Positions 16,062 to 23,781 of a DNA stretch of 43,509 nucleotides are shown one piece after another. Made by a program: the position numbers and the translations under genes. The stretch is from contig JBHEMZ010000033.1 in NCBI GenBank assembly GCA_046262315.1, forward strand, positions 1 to 43,509. The letters run 5' to 3'. This DNA is from JACVRM01 sp046262315 (GTDB taxonomy: Bacteria > Actinomycetota > Thermoleophilia > Gaiellales > Gaiellaceae). Numbering within the stretch: the first letter of the stretch is position 1; every line of letters starts with the position of its first letter. The notes beneath the pieces were generated by a model, which did no database searches, was not told the origin of the DNA, and saw only the letters and a list, made by a program, of their open reading frames with translations.

Positions 16062-17825
16062 TCAGCGACTCTGCGTGACGCGGGTGACGACGCTGGTCTT
16101 CTTCTTGACCCGCGTAGCCTTCACCTTGAACTGCAGCGTTCCGCGGGGCTTCAGCTTGTCGACGCGGACGAGCAGCCCCCTGGCCGTGCGGCGCTTGCTG
16201 ACCTTCAGTCGCGGCTTCAATTTCACGTACCCGGCGAAACCACGCGCGATCACCTTGCCGCCGGCAACCAGGCGGATGTCCACCACGTCGAACGAGGCGC
16301 CCGTCGTTGGCCACTTCAGGTTGATCGTTGCCTTCGTGGTGGTCGCGCCGAGCTTCACCGAATGGGGGGCGGTCTGCCCGGGCTGCGAGAAAGTGTCGGT
16401 GAACGAGCTGACCGGTCCGGCGCCTTTGACCGTCTGCTGAACGACGAACGCGGCCTCCGCTGAGTTGTTGGCCTCGTTGGCGTCCGCGGTCGCCGACGAC
16501 ACCCTTCCGAGGGCTTGTCCGCTGCCGGCCTGCGTCCCTTTCACGGTCACCGTGACCGTGGCCGACTCACCGGGGGCCAGCGGGTCGATGGCACAGCTGA
16601 GCGCCTCTGCGACGTCGCAGTTCCCGGGGCGGTCCGTCGAAATCAGGTCGATGAAGGCCGGCACTCGGTCGGTGAGCCGGACCTCAGAGGCGGAACCGAG
16701 CCCGGCGTTGGAGACTGTGAGCGTGTAGGTGCGCTCTTCGCCGACCTTGAACGTCAGGTTCGGCGGCGTACGCGCAAGCGCCAGGTCGGCCGGCGGCGGT
16801 GGCGGTGGCGGCGGCGGCGGCGGTGGAGGCGCGGGATCAGGTGACTCGGTGGTGTCTGCGGCGCCCTCGCAGCCGGGGTCGGCAGGATGGTCGATCTTGC
16901 CGTCTGCGTCGTTGTCGACGCCGTCCATGCACTGCGGGAGCGGCGGGTTGGAGTACGGCGCAGCGCGGCAGGGATCCACGACCGTGAACGTCCCTCCGAC
17001 GACCGGGCTGCTGAACGACAACGGCCCCTTGCCACAGGCGCCCGGCGCGGTGATGGCGACGACGACTCGCGCTGCCCCGGTTTCCACGATCCAGCCCTGG
17101 TACGTGCGGTTCGCGAGGGCCGGCGGGCTTCCGCAGGTGTCCCCCGACTCCGTCACCTGGCCCGCGGTGTCGTAGGTCGTGAAGACGACGCACGCCCCGG
17201 CGCTGGCTCCCGCGACCGGCCTTCCAGCCGCGTCTCGGACGTAGGCCCAGAAGGCGTGCTGCGTGGCAGCAACGCCCGGCGTCGAATCGCAGGCGCTTCC
17301 GACGCCGTCGCCGTCGTGCTCGCGCTGGTCGGGGTTGTAGAGGCCGGCGCAGTTGTCCGTGGCATCGTCGACGCCGTCGCCGTCGGCGTCCACCTGCGTG
17401 ATGACGTACGTCTTGCTCGGCTGGTTCGAGAGCACGTATCCGATGCAGACGTCGGTCGCGTCGAGTACGACCCACGGGTGACCGATGAACGTCCCTTGCG
17501 TGTAGCGGGCTCCGGCGGCGAGCTCTCTGTAGAAGACTCGCTCGCCCTTGAAGTTGAGCCAGTACACCTTGACCGGGCCGGAGGTCGAGTTCACGAACTC
17601 GAGCGTCGAAGCCGCGCCTCCGGTCGTAGAGCGATCCTGCGTGATGACGCAGTCTTGCGGGGCGGCGCTCGCCGGCTCGGTGGCCGGCCCTGGGCCGATC
17701 GATGGGGAGAATGCGACGGCAAGGGTCCCGGCGACGGCGAGCGGCACCATCCGGCGCCCCCAGCGGCGCAGAGCTCCGTTCGCACGCGTATGACTGATCG
17801 CCAACCCCAGATCCAACCCCCTCAT
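16062..17825 (-). CDS. Secreted protein with VHL-beta, thrombospondin-3 and DUF11 domains
   Basis: A 587-residue exported protein. The N-terminus (about 1-55) is a long basic signal peptide ending in PASAAP. Residues 73-142 match the von Hippel-Lindau beta domain: LEFVNSTSGPVKVYWLNFKG, then ERVFYRELAAGARYTQGTF and HPWVVLDA. Residues 144-180 are a calcium-binding thrombospondin type 3 repeat (DADGDGVDDATDNC, DGDGVGSACD). A second Asp-rich motif, DGVDNDADGKIDHPADPGC, is at 301-319. A run of 13 prolines leads to a DUF11 domain (346-465) and a C-terminal beta domain (472-587) with two KLKPR motifs. No catalytic site is visible; binding or adhesion at the cell surface is the likely role. It is divergent from hmgA. 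The start at ATG 17825 has no clear ribosome site; ATG 17750 is an alternative. Confidence 0.8.
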   Translation of the reverse strand: MRGLDLGLAISHTRANGALRRWGRRMVPLAVAGTLAVAFSPSIGPGPATEPASAAPQDCVITQDRSTTGGAASTLEFVNSTSGPVKVYWLNFKGERVFYRELAAGARYTQGTFIGHPWVVLDATDVCIGYVLSNQPSKTYVITQVDADGDGVDDATDNCAGLYNPDQREHDGDGVGSACDSTPGVAATQHAFWAYVRDAAGRPVAGASAGACVVFTTYDTAGQVTESGDTCGSPPALANRTYQGWIVETGAARVVVAITAPGACGKGPLSFSSPVVGGTFTVVDPCRAAPYSNPPLPQCMDGVDNDADGKIDHPADPGCEGAADTTESPDPAPPPPPPPPPPPPPADLALARTPPNLTFKVGEERTYTLTVSNAGLGSASEVRLTDRVPAFIDLISTDRPGNCDVAEALSCAIDPLAPGESATVTVTVKGTQAGSGQALGRVSSATADANEANNSAEAAFVVQQTVKGAGPVSSFTDTFSQPGQTAPHSVKLGATTTKATINLKWPTTGASFDVVDIRLVAGGKVIARGFAGYVKLKPRLKVSKRRTARGLLVRVDKLKPRGTLQFKVKATRVKKKTSVVTRVTQSR

Positions 17826-17923
17826 GAGTTCGAGACAACTAACACTTTGGCTGGCAGAAGTCCAGCCGGGCAGCAGTCGCTGAGCTGGTTTTTGCCCGAG
17901 CGCAGGCGCATCATTGCGGAGGC

Positions 17924-17929
17924 TATCCT
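17924..17929 (+). promoter_or_regulatory. -10 hexamer TATCCT before hmgA
   Basis: TATCCT lies seven bases before the ATG at 17937, consistent with a leaderless mRNA. A GGAGG at 17918-17922 is too far from the start to be a good ribosome site. The 111 bases between hmgA and the divergent VHL-domain gene hold both promoters. Confidence 0.45.
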
Positions 17930-17936
17930 CTACGCG

Positions 17937-19142
17937 ATGCCGACCTACCAGGTCCGTGGCGACGTCCCGCGCAAGCGCCACATCCAGTTTCGCGACAACG
18001 GCACGCTGCTGACCGAGGAGGTCATGGGACTCGAGGGCTTCTCGGGCAACCAGTCGATCCTCTACCACCTGCATTCCCCCTGCCGCGTGCGCGAGCTGGG
18101 CGGATTCGAGCCCATCGTGCGTGAGGAGTGGGTGCCGCCGGCGCACGCGCACAGGCACATGCGCACGATGGACGTGCCCGAGGATGGCGACGCGCTCTCC
18201 GGGCGCAAGCTCCTGATGTGGAACTCCGACGTGGAGATCTCGCTCTGCCGCCCAGCGGAGGAGATGGACTGCTTCTACCGCAACGGCGAGGGCGACGAGG
18301 TCATCTTCGTCCACGAGGGCTCCGGGATGCTCGAGACGATCTTCGGTGACCTGCCGTACCGTGCCGGCGACTACATCGTCGTGCCCCGCGGCACGACGTA
18401 CCGGTTTGCGTTCGACGAGCCGCAGCGGCACCTCGTCTTCGAGTCGCCCGGCCTGATCGAGATCCCTCGGCGCTACCGCAACGAGTACGGGCAGCTGCTC
18501 GAGCACGCGCCCTTCTACCACCGCGACCTGCACCCGCCGACGGAGCTGCGCATGCATCGCGACCGCGGCCGCTTCGAGGTGAAGGTGCGCGTGAAGGACG
18601 CGTATCAGACATACGTCCTCGACTACCACCCATTCGACGTCGTGGGCTGGGACGGCTACGTCTACCCGTGGACGTTCAACATCAACGACTTCGAGCCGAT
18701 CACAGGGCGCATCCACATGCCGCCACCGTCGCACCAGACGTTCCAGGGGCGCAACTTCGTGATCTGTTCCTTCTGTCCGCGCAAGCTCGACTTCGATCCG
18801 CTGGCGATCCCCATTCCGTACCACCACTCGAACCTGAACTCCGAGGAGATGCTCTATTACGTGGACGGGAGCTTCTCGTCGCGGAAGGGGATCGACGTCG
18901 CCTCGGTGACCCTGCATCCCTCAGGGATTCCGCACGGCCCGCACCCGGGACTTGCGGAGCGGTCGATCGGCATGACGGAGACGCACGAGCTCGCCGTCAT
19001 GTGCGACACCTTTCATCCGCTACGGCTGACGACGTTGGCCAAGGAGCTCGACGATCCCGAGTACGCGTACTCGTGGTACGACGAGCCGCTTCCGGGGCGC
19101 ACGCTCGAGGAAGACCCGGCGGGCGTGACGAGTCACCTGTAA
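17937..19142 (+). CDS. hmgA: Homogentisate 1,2-dioxygenase
   Basis: A 401-residue cupin-fold enzyme that opens the ring of homogentisate to maleylacetoacetate in tyrosine breakdown. Family signatures include GFSGNQSILYHLHSP, EGDEVIFVHEGSG, GDYIVVPRGTTYRF, the iron-site region HPSGIPHGPHPG and ELAVMCDTFHPL near the end. It is somewhat shorter than proteobacterial HmgA, as is common for actinobacterial members. The frame stays open far upstream over the opposite-strand gene, but homology starts at MPTYQVRGDVPRKRHIQF, so ATG 17937 is used. It works directly after HppD (2329-3423). Confidence 0.93.
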   Translation: MPTYQVRGDVPRKRHIQFRDNGTLLTEEVMGLEGFSGNQSILYHLHSPCRVRELGGFEPIVREEWVPPAHAHRHMRTMDVPEDGDALSGRKLLMWNSDVEISLCRPAEEMDCFYRNGEGDEVIFVHEGSGMLETIFGDLPYRAGDYIVVPRGTTYRFAFDEPQRHLVFESPGLIEIPRRYRNEYGQLLEHAPFYHRDLHPPTELRMHRDRGRFEVKVRVKDAYQTYVLDYHPFDVVGWDGYVYPWTFNINDFEPITGRIHMPPPSHQTFQGRNFVICSFCPRKLDFDPLAIPIPYHHSNLNSEEMLYYVDGSFSSRKGIDVASVTLHPSGIPHGPHPGLAERSIGMTETHELAVMCDTFHPLRLTTLAKELDDPEYAYSWYDEPLPGRTLEEDPAGVTSHL

Positions 19143-19241
19143 CACCCACCCGGGACAGGTCTCTGCTGGACAACCTGTCCACGCGGGACCGGTCCGCGCA
19201 GGAACCCGTGACCTTCTCCCCGAGTCGAGCCTATCGGTGAA

Positions 19242-19943
19242 ATGCGCACACGTGTGGCTCGGATTCGTGCCGGGTCGATGAACAGCACGCCGCGGGCGGG
19301 CGGCCGCGAGGTTGCGCGCACCCTCCTGCTCGACTTCGACGGCACTGTCACCGAGGAGGACATGCTCGACCGGATCGCGCGCGAGTTCGGCGATCCCGTT
19401 GTCTTCGAGGAGGTCGAGCACGGATTCGAGCGCGGCGAGGTCACGCTCCGCTACGAGATCGAGCGCAAGCTCGGCAGCGTGTGCAGGCCGGTGGCGGCGG
19501 TCGCCCTCTGGCAAATCGAGCACGCGCGGTTGCGGCCCGGGCTGCGCGAGCTGGCGGAGCTCGCGCGGCGGCGCGGCTGGCGGCTTGAGATCGTCTCCAG
19601 CAGCTTCCATGAGCTGATCGAGCCGCTCCTCGCGCATCACGGGCTCGAGGTCGCGGTGCATGCGAACCGCGTGGAGGACGGTCGCGACGGGTGGCTCGTC
19701 CACTGGGCGTTCGGTGAGGACTGTGAGACGTGCGGCGAGGCGTGCAAGCGCGTGGCCCTCGAGCGTTTCGAGGGCAGCGAGATCGTCTACGTCGGCGACG
19801 GCTATTCCGACCGCTGCGCCGCCCGCGCAGCGGACCGGGTGTTCGCCACTTCGGAGCTGGCCGGCTACCTCGAGCGAGAAGGCGTGGCGCACGAGCATTT
19901 CGACGACTTCCATTCCGTCGTCGCCGCGCTGGAGCGAGCGTGA
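19242..19943 (+). CDS. HAD-IB family phosphatase, MtnX/SerB-like
   Basis: A 233-residue haloacid dehalogenase phosphatase. Motif I is DFDGTVTEED (nucleophile Asp31, acid Asp33), motif II lies in EIVSSSFHELI, a Lys lies in ACKRVALERF and motif IV is YVGDGYSDRCAA. The small cap and the sequence around motif IV fit the MtnX-like subgroup (2-hydroxy-3-keto-5-methylthiopentenyl-1-phosphate phosphatase), but no other methionine-salvage gene is nearby, so a phosphoserine or other small phosphate ester is equally possible. The region CETCGEACK has three close cysteines, which is unusual and might bind a metal. The start could also be ATG 19278, giving 221 residues. It is followed by alkA after 34 bases and probably co-transcribed. 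Confidence 0.75.
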   Translation: MRTRVARIRAGSMNSTPRAGGREVARTLLLDFDGTVTEEDMLDRIAREFGDPVVFEEVEHGFERGEVTLRYEIERKLGSVCRPVAAVALWQIEHARLRPGLRELAELARRRGWRLEIVSSSFHELIEPLLAHHGLEVAVHANRVEDGRDGWLVHWAFGEDCETCGEACKRVALERFEGSEIVYVGDGYSDRCAARAADRVFATSELAGYLEREGVAHEHFDDFHSVVAALERA

Positions 19944-19977
19944 GCGCGCTCGAGCCCGGCGACGAGGGGATGGGGGC

Positions 19978-20808
19978 ATGACGCTCCTCCCGGTCCCGGA
20001 GCCGTATGACTTCGAGCGCTCGACCGCCCGCTACCGGGCGTTCGGGCTCGATCGCGCGAACGTCTGGCACGGTGGTGCGCTCTACCGCGTGGTCGGAGCG
20101 CGCGAAATGCGGATCGCCGCCGCGCCGGGCGGTGTGGAGGTCGAGCCTCTCGACGCTGAGACGGAGCAGGTGGTACGGCGGCTGCTGGGCCTCGCGTTCG
20201 ATCTCGAGTCCTTCTATGCGTTCGCCGCCGGCGAGCCGACGCTCGCTCGGCTGACCGAGCGGCTGCGCGGGCTGCGCCCCCCGCTCGCCCCGGACCCCTT
20301 CGAGAGCCTGGTCACCTCGATCACGGCGCAACAGGTCTCGCTGCGCTCGGCCTTCGCCGTGCGCGGCCGCCTGATCGAGCGGTACGGCGAGGCACGTGGC
20401 GCGCATGCGGTCGCCTTTCCCTCGCGCGCGACGCTCGCGGCCGCGAGCGAGGAGGACCTGTTCGGACTCGGGTTCTCGCGCCGCAAGGCGCTCTACGTCC
20501 TCACGCTCGCGCGCAGCGAGCTCGATCTGCACGACCTCGCAGAGCTGCCCGACGACGAGGTGAAGGCTCGCCTCGTGGCGCTTCCCGGCATCGGCGAGTG
20601 GACGGCCGACTGGTTCCTCGCCCGGTACCTCGCACGCCCGACCGCGTGGCCGGCCGGCGATCTGGCGGTGCGCAAGGCAGTCTCGCGGTTCTATGGTGGC
20701 GGCCGCGATCTGTCCATCGAGGAGGTGCGAGCGCTGGGCGCCCGCTTCGACCCCTTCCAGAACCTGACCGCGCACTACCTGCTGGCCGGACTGCTCGAGG
20801 ACGCATGA
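19978..20808 (+). CDS. alkA: DNA-3-methyladenine glycosylase II (AlkA type)
   Basis: A 276-residue base-excision repair glycosylase that removes alkylated purines from DNA. The HhH-GPD core is complete: VTSITAQQVSL (112-122), the helix-hairpin-helix LPGIGEWTADWFLARYL (202-218) and catalytic Asp228 in GDLAVRKAV. The N-terminal region (1-85) is the extra AlkA beta domain. The ATG at 19978 follows a purine-rich GAGGGG/GGGGG stretch. Its TGA overlaps the ATG of the acetyltransferase gene (ATGA), so the two are translationally coupled. Confidence 0.88.
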   Translation: MTLLPVPEPYDFERSTARYRAFGLDRANVWHGGALYRVVGAREMRIAAAPGGVEVEPLDAETEQVVRRLLGLAFDLESFYAFAAGEPTLARLTERLRGLRPPLAPDPFESLVTSITAQQVSLRSAFAVRGRLIERYGEARGAHAVAFPSRATLAAASEEDLFGLGFSRRKALYVLTLARSELDLHDLAELPDDEVKARLVALPGIGEWTADWFLARYLARPTAWPAGDLAVRKAVSRFYGGGRDLSIEEVRALGARFDPFQNLTAHYLLAGLLEDA

Positions 20809-21824
20809 GGATTCGCGCCGTCACCGCGGCGGACGAGGCGGTCGTACGTGAGCTGTGGGAGGAGTTCGAGGCCGAGCGGCCCGGGCCGGACGGATTCGCG
20901 CCGGAGGCGTGGGAGGATGCCTGGCGCGACCTGCGGCGGCATGGCGCAAAGGGGGTCGCGCTGCTCGCCGAGGACGACGCGGGGCCCGCCGGCTACGCGT
21001 TTGCGCGCGCGCCGGAGCACGGCCGCGCGCACGTCACGGACGTGTACGTGCGACCGCGCGCGCGGCGGCACGGTCTCGCGACCGCGTTGCTCGCCGACCT
21101 CGCGGCTGGCCTCGGCAGGCTCGGCGCCGAGTGGGTCAGTCTCGACGTGCTCGTGTCGAACTCGGCCGCGCGTGAGCTGTACGGGCGCCTCGGGTTCGAG
21201 GACGTCCAGATCGTCATGGCGGCGCGACTGGAGACGCTGGCCGAGCGGTCGGCCACGGCCAGGGTCCCCGACGGCGAGTCGCAGGGTGCCGTCTACGTCC
21301 AGACCGACGACCAGGGAACCGTCGAGGCGGCGGTGCGGCGGTTCGTGCTGCGCCTCTTCCGGTCGTCGAGGACGGCGGTGGCGGTGCCGCGCAACGGGTG
21401 GACGGCCGTGCACGACGACATGGCCGTGCGCGACCCACAGCTCTTGCGTCGCCTCGCCGAGGAGCTCTCGCACGTGACCGGCCTGGTCGTGCTCTCGCTC
21501 GGCGTCGAGGCGGGCGCCGTGGTGCGGCTGGCGGCGTTCGAGCGCGGCTCGCTGCTCGACGAGTACCTGTCCGTGCCGGAGCACTACGGCGCGCTCCCGC
21601 CCGGGGACGCCGTGGCGCTGCGCGCAAACGCAACCGTGCTTGCGCGGCTGACGGGCGCTGAGCCGGGGCGGATCCGAGAGGTTGCGCGGACGGCGGCGTC
21701 GGCGACGGAGCTGCGGCCCCCCACCGAGCTGGCGGGGGCGCTCGCCGGCGTGCTCGGCCTCGATCCGCCGCGGCGGTTCGCCGACGCGGCGGCCGAGCAG
21801 GGTGCGCTGATTGTCGAGCACTAA
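20805..21824 (+). CDS. GNAT acetyltransferase fused to an unrecognised C-terminal domain
   Basis: A 339-residue protein. Residues 1-145 are a GNAT domain: VTDVYVRPRARRHGLATALLADL is the acetyl-CoA pyrophosphate loop, and VSLDVLVSNSAARELYGRLGFE is the usual C-terminal strand and helix. Residues 155-339 form a second globular region (GAVYVQTDDQGTVEAAVRRF, NGWTAVHDDMAVRDPQLLRR, VVLSLGVEAGAVVRLAAFER) that I do not recognise and that has no membrane segment. The start overlaps the alkA stop. The acetylated substrate is unknown; the AlkA coupling might suggest a damage-response setting, but that is weak inference. Confidence 0.8.
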   Translation: MRIRAVTAADEAVVRELWEEFEAERPGPDGFAPEAWEDAWRDLRRHGAKGVALLAEDDAGPAGYAFARAPEHGRAHVTDVYVRPRARRHGLATALLADLAAGLGRLGAEWVSLDVLVSNSAARELYGRLGFEDVQIVMAARLETLAERSATARVPDGESQGAVYVQTDDQGTVEAAVRRFVLRLFRSSRTAVAVPRNGWTAVHDDMAVRDPQLLRRLAEELSHVTGLVVLSLGVEAGAVVRLAAFERGSLLDEYLSVPEHYGALPPGDAVALRANATVLARLTGAEPGRIREVARTAASATELRPPTELAGALAGVLGLDPPRRFADAAAEQGALIVEH

Positions 21825-21901
21825 AGGGCTAGCTCGCCAGACCGCTGCAGTCTCGTGACAAAGGAGGTCCCTTCGCGCACTCCGTACGGGAGTCGACGAG
21901 G

Positions 21902-21919
21902 CGGAATGTGAACATTCCG
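21902..21919. promoter_or_regulatory. Palindrome CGGAATGT-GA-ACATTCCG, operator candidate
   Basis: Perfect 8-bp arms around two bases, about 70 bases before the alpha/beta hydrolase start. The size fits a dimeric repressor site. It does not match the actinobacterial LexA box (GAAC-N4-GTTC). The rest of 21825-21985 holds a weak 5-bp hairpin (ACTCC/GGAGT) and no gene. Confidence 0.45.
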
Positions 21920-21985
21920 TGACGCTTCCGTCCCAGGGACTGTTCCTGCTCGTTGTTACCGGGCTGTCCCTGCAAGGATGATGCT

Positions 21986-22621
21986 ATGACGGTCGTCCTT
22001 CTGCACGCCTTCCCCCTGGACGAGCGGATGTGGGAGCCGCAGCTCGACCCGCTCGCAGGCTACGACGTGACGGCTCCGCGGCTGTACGGGCGTGGAGGCG
22101 GGGTCGACGACTGGGCGCGGTCGGTGCTCGGCGAGCTGGAGGGCGAGGTCACCGCCGTCGGCGCGTCGATGGGCGGCTACGTGGCTCTGGCCATGGCGCG
22201 CCTTGCTCCCGCGCGCGTGCGGGCTCTGCTTCTGGCCGGCTCGCGTGCCGGTACCGACTCCCCCAAGCGCCGAGCCTATCGAAACGACCTGATCGAGACG
22301 CTGCGGGCGCAGGGACCGCCGCCCAACGCCGACACCACAGCCACCTCCGACGAGCTCGTCGCCGCAACAGAGCTTCTGCGCGACCGGCCGGACGCGACGG
22401 GCGTCGTCCGCTCGTTCGCCGGGCCTCTCGCGGTCGTCGTCGGCGACCAGGACGAGCTGCTTCCCGTAGAGGATGCCCGCGAGACCGTGTCGCTCGCCCG
22501 CGACGGCCGCCTCGAGGTGGTCGCGGGCGCCGGCCACCTCGTCTCGGTCGAGCAGCCGGAGGAGTTCAACGGCATCCTGCTCGATTTCCTCGCCCGTGCG
22601 GGCGAGGAACCCGCCGCCTGA
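21986..22621 (+). CDS. Alpha/beta hydrolase, BioH/carboxylesterase-like
   Basis: A 211-residue compact alpha/beta hydrolase. HAFPLDERMW forms the oxyanion region, the nucleophile elbow is GASMGG (Ser61), the acid is in VVVGDQDELLP (Asp154 or Asp156) and the base is His184 in GAGHLVSVEQP. The cap is short, which suggests a small ester or acyl substrate. The ATG at 21986 has AAGGA eight bases before it. The gene stands alone and is preceded by an 18-bp palindrome that could control it. Confidence 0.8.
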   Translation: MTVVLLHAFPLDERMWEPQLDPLAGYDVTAPRLYGRGGGVDDWARSVLGELEGEVTAVGASMGGYVALAMARLAPARVRALLLAGSRAGTDSPKRRAYRNDLIETLRAQGPPPNADTTATSDELVAATELLRDRPDATGVVRSFAGPLAVVVGDQDELLPVEDARETVSLARDGRLEVVAGAGHLVSVEQPEEFNGILLDFLARAGEEPAA

Positions 22622-22672
22622 CCCGGCGCGTCGACGATGGGGCCACGCGGCCTGATCGCTGCCGGGGGGGGC

Positions 22673-22683
22673 GGGTCAGACCC
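22673..22683. repeat. Palindromic element GGGTCAGACCC (copy 1)
   Basis: A perfect palindrome around a central A in the 115-base region between two convergent genes; G- and C-runs around it (GGGGGGG before, CC after) could extend a hairpin for transcription termination. A complementary copy, GGGTCTGACCC, lies at 38788-38798. Confidence 0.45.
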
Positions 22684-22736
22684 CCTATATCTGTCGGGGA
22701 GTCATGCGGGTGCGCCGGATGTGTGACGAAAAGGCG

Positions 22737-23657
22737 CTACGCGACGGGCTGCTCAGCCAGTAACCGCCTCAGCATGTCCGCGTTCCACGCCGCTTGCGCC
22801 AGCGGGCGGCCGTCCGGACCCGGGCTCGTGTTGTTGTTGTTGAAGAGGGCGAACGCCTGCTTCGCCTGGCCGGCCAGCTCCCGCAGCGGCTCTACCCACT
22901 CCTCGAGCTCCTCATCGGAGTACAGGTAGTCGAACCGTTGCGCCGCGCTGCCGCCGCGGACGTTCCAGGTCGACGCGTTGCGCCCGTGGAAGCGGACGTA
23001 GGCGGTCGGGCCCGTGACGGCGAGGACGGTCGGCGGCACGTTCTTCGCCTCCACCTTCGGTGCGTCAACGACGACGTGCGAGGCGCCCAGCCGCTCCAGC
23101 AGCGCGAGCGTCTCGGCGACCTGGTCGTCCTCGTACCACGAGCGGTGCCGGAACTCGACGAGCGGCTCGTCGCCTTCGAGCTGCCCGACCGCCCATTCGA
23201 GATACTCGTAGGACGAATCGCGCGGCACGACGTAGGGCGGGAACTGGAAGAGGATGCCACCGAGCTTGCCTGCCGTGCGCAGCGGCTCGAGCGCCTCGCG
23301 GAAGCGGCGAAACACTTCGCCGCGGAACTCGCGCGACGGGCGCTCCACGCGTCCTCGCTCGTCGAGCGGCGCATCCTCGCGCAGATCCGGCGGCAGCTGG
23401 TCTCCCTTCACCGGGTGGCGTGTCATCACGCCGAAGGCTTTGACGTGCATGACGAACCCCTGCGGTGTCCGCTCGGCCCACCGCTCGACCATGCTCGGCA
23501 CGGGGAGCCGGTAGTACGTCGAGTCCACCTCAACCGTGTCGTAGTGCTGCGCGTAGTAGGAGAGACGCTCGCCGGGGGGTGTGCCCGGCGGGTACCAGAA
23601 CTTGGAGAGCGACTCGTCGGCCCAGGAGCACGTGCCGATGCGGACGGGTGCCGCCAC
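22737..23657 (-). CDS. DUF72 family protein (YecE-like)
   Basis: A 306-residue TIM-barrel-like protein of the DUF72/YecE family, whose biochemical role is not established. Signatures are RIGTCSWADESL at the start, FWYPPGTPPGERLSYYAQ, DTVEVDSTYYRLP, FVMHVKAFGVMTRHP, LGGILFQFPPYV, EFRHRSWY and, near the end, FNNNN. GTG 23657 is chosen over an upstream in-frame start at 23738, because homology begins here and a TATCCT hexamer lies six bases before it. It is divergent from murI, with 124 bases between them. Confidence 0.85.
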   Translation of the reverse strand: MAAPVRIGTCSWADESLSKFWYPPGTPPGERLSYYAQHYDTVEVDSTYYRLPVPSMVERWAERTPQGFVMHVKAFGVMTRHPVKGDQLPPDLREDAPLDERGRVERPSREFRGEVFRRFREALEPLRTAGKLGGILFQFPPYVVPRDSSYEYLEWAVGQLEGDEPLVEFRHRSWYEDDQVAETLALLERLGASHVVVDAPKVEAKNVPPTVLAVTGPTAYVRFHGRNASTWNVRGGSAAQRFDYLYSDEELEEWVEPLRELAGQAKQAFALFNNNNTSPGPDGRPLAQAAWNADMLRRLLAEQPVA

Positions 23658-23663
23658 AGGCCC

Positions 23664-23669
23664 AGGATA
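23664..23669 (-). promoter_or_regulatory. -10 hexamer TATCCT before the DUF72 gene
   Basis: On the minus strand TATCCT is six bases before the GTG at 23657, with no Shine-Dalgarno. It supports both this start codon and a leaderless mRNA. Confidence 0.5.
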
Positions 23670-23769
23670 CGAGGCGCGAGCCCGTCTGGAGCCCGCCACT
23701 CGCATCCCGCGCACGAAGCCGGCACCGTGATCGACCACTAACGGGGCGGGGCCAGACCGGCGACCGCTC

Positions 23770-23775
23770 TAGAAT
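23770..23775 (+). promoter_or_regulatory. -10 hexamer TAGAAT before murI
   Basis: TAGAAT lies six bases before the GTG at 23782, with no Shine-Dalgarno. The best leaderless candidate by match to TANNNT/TATAAT. Confidence 0.55.
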
Positions 23776-23781
23776 CGCCCC

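Noticed and set aside
16799..16840. GGC-rich repeat as a microsatellite of regulatory interest
   Set aside because: It encodes the proline linker of the VHL-domain protein; similar linkers occur at 13735-13760 and 15255-15275 in the neighbouring gene.
16887..17936. Upstream in-frame extension of hmgA
   Set aside because: It covers the opposite-strand VHL-domain gene; enzyme homology begins at 17937.
17826..18917. Upstream in-frame extension of the VHL-domain gene
   Set aside because: It is antisense to hmgA; a signal peptide starts at ATG 17825.
21902..21919. LexA box
   Set aside because: The half-sites are GAATGT/ACATTC, not the GAAC-N4-GTTC of actinobacterial LexA.
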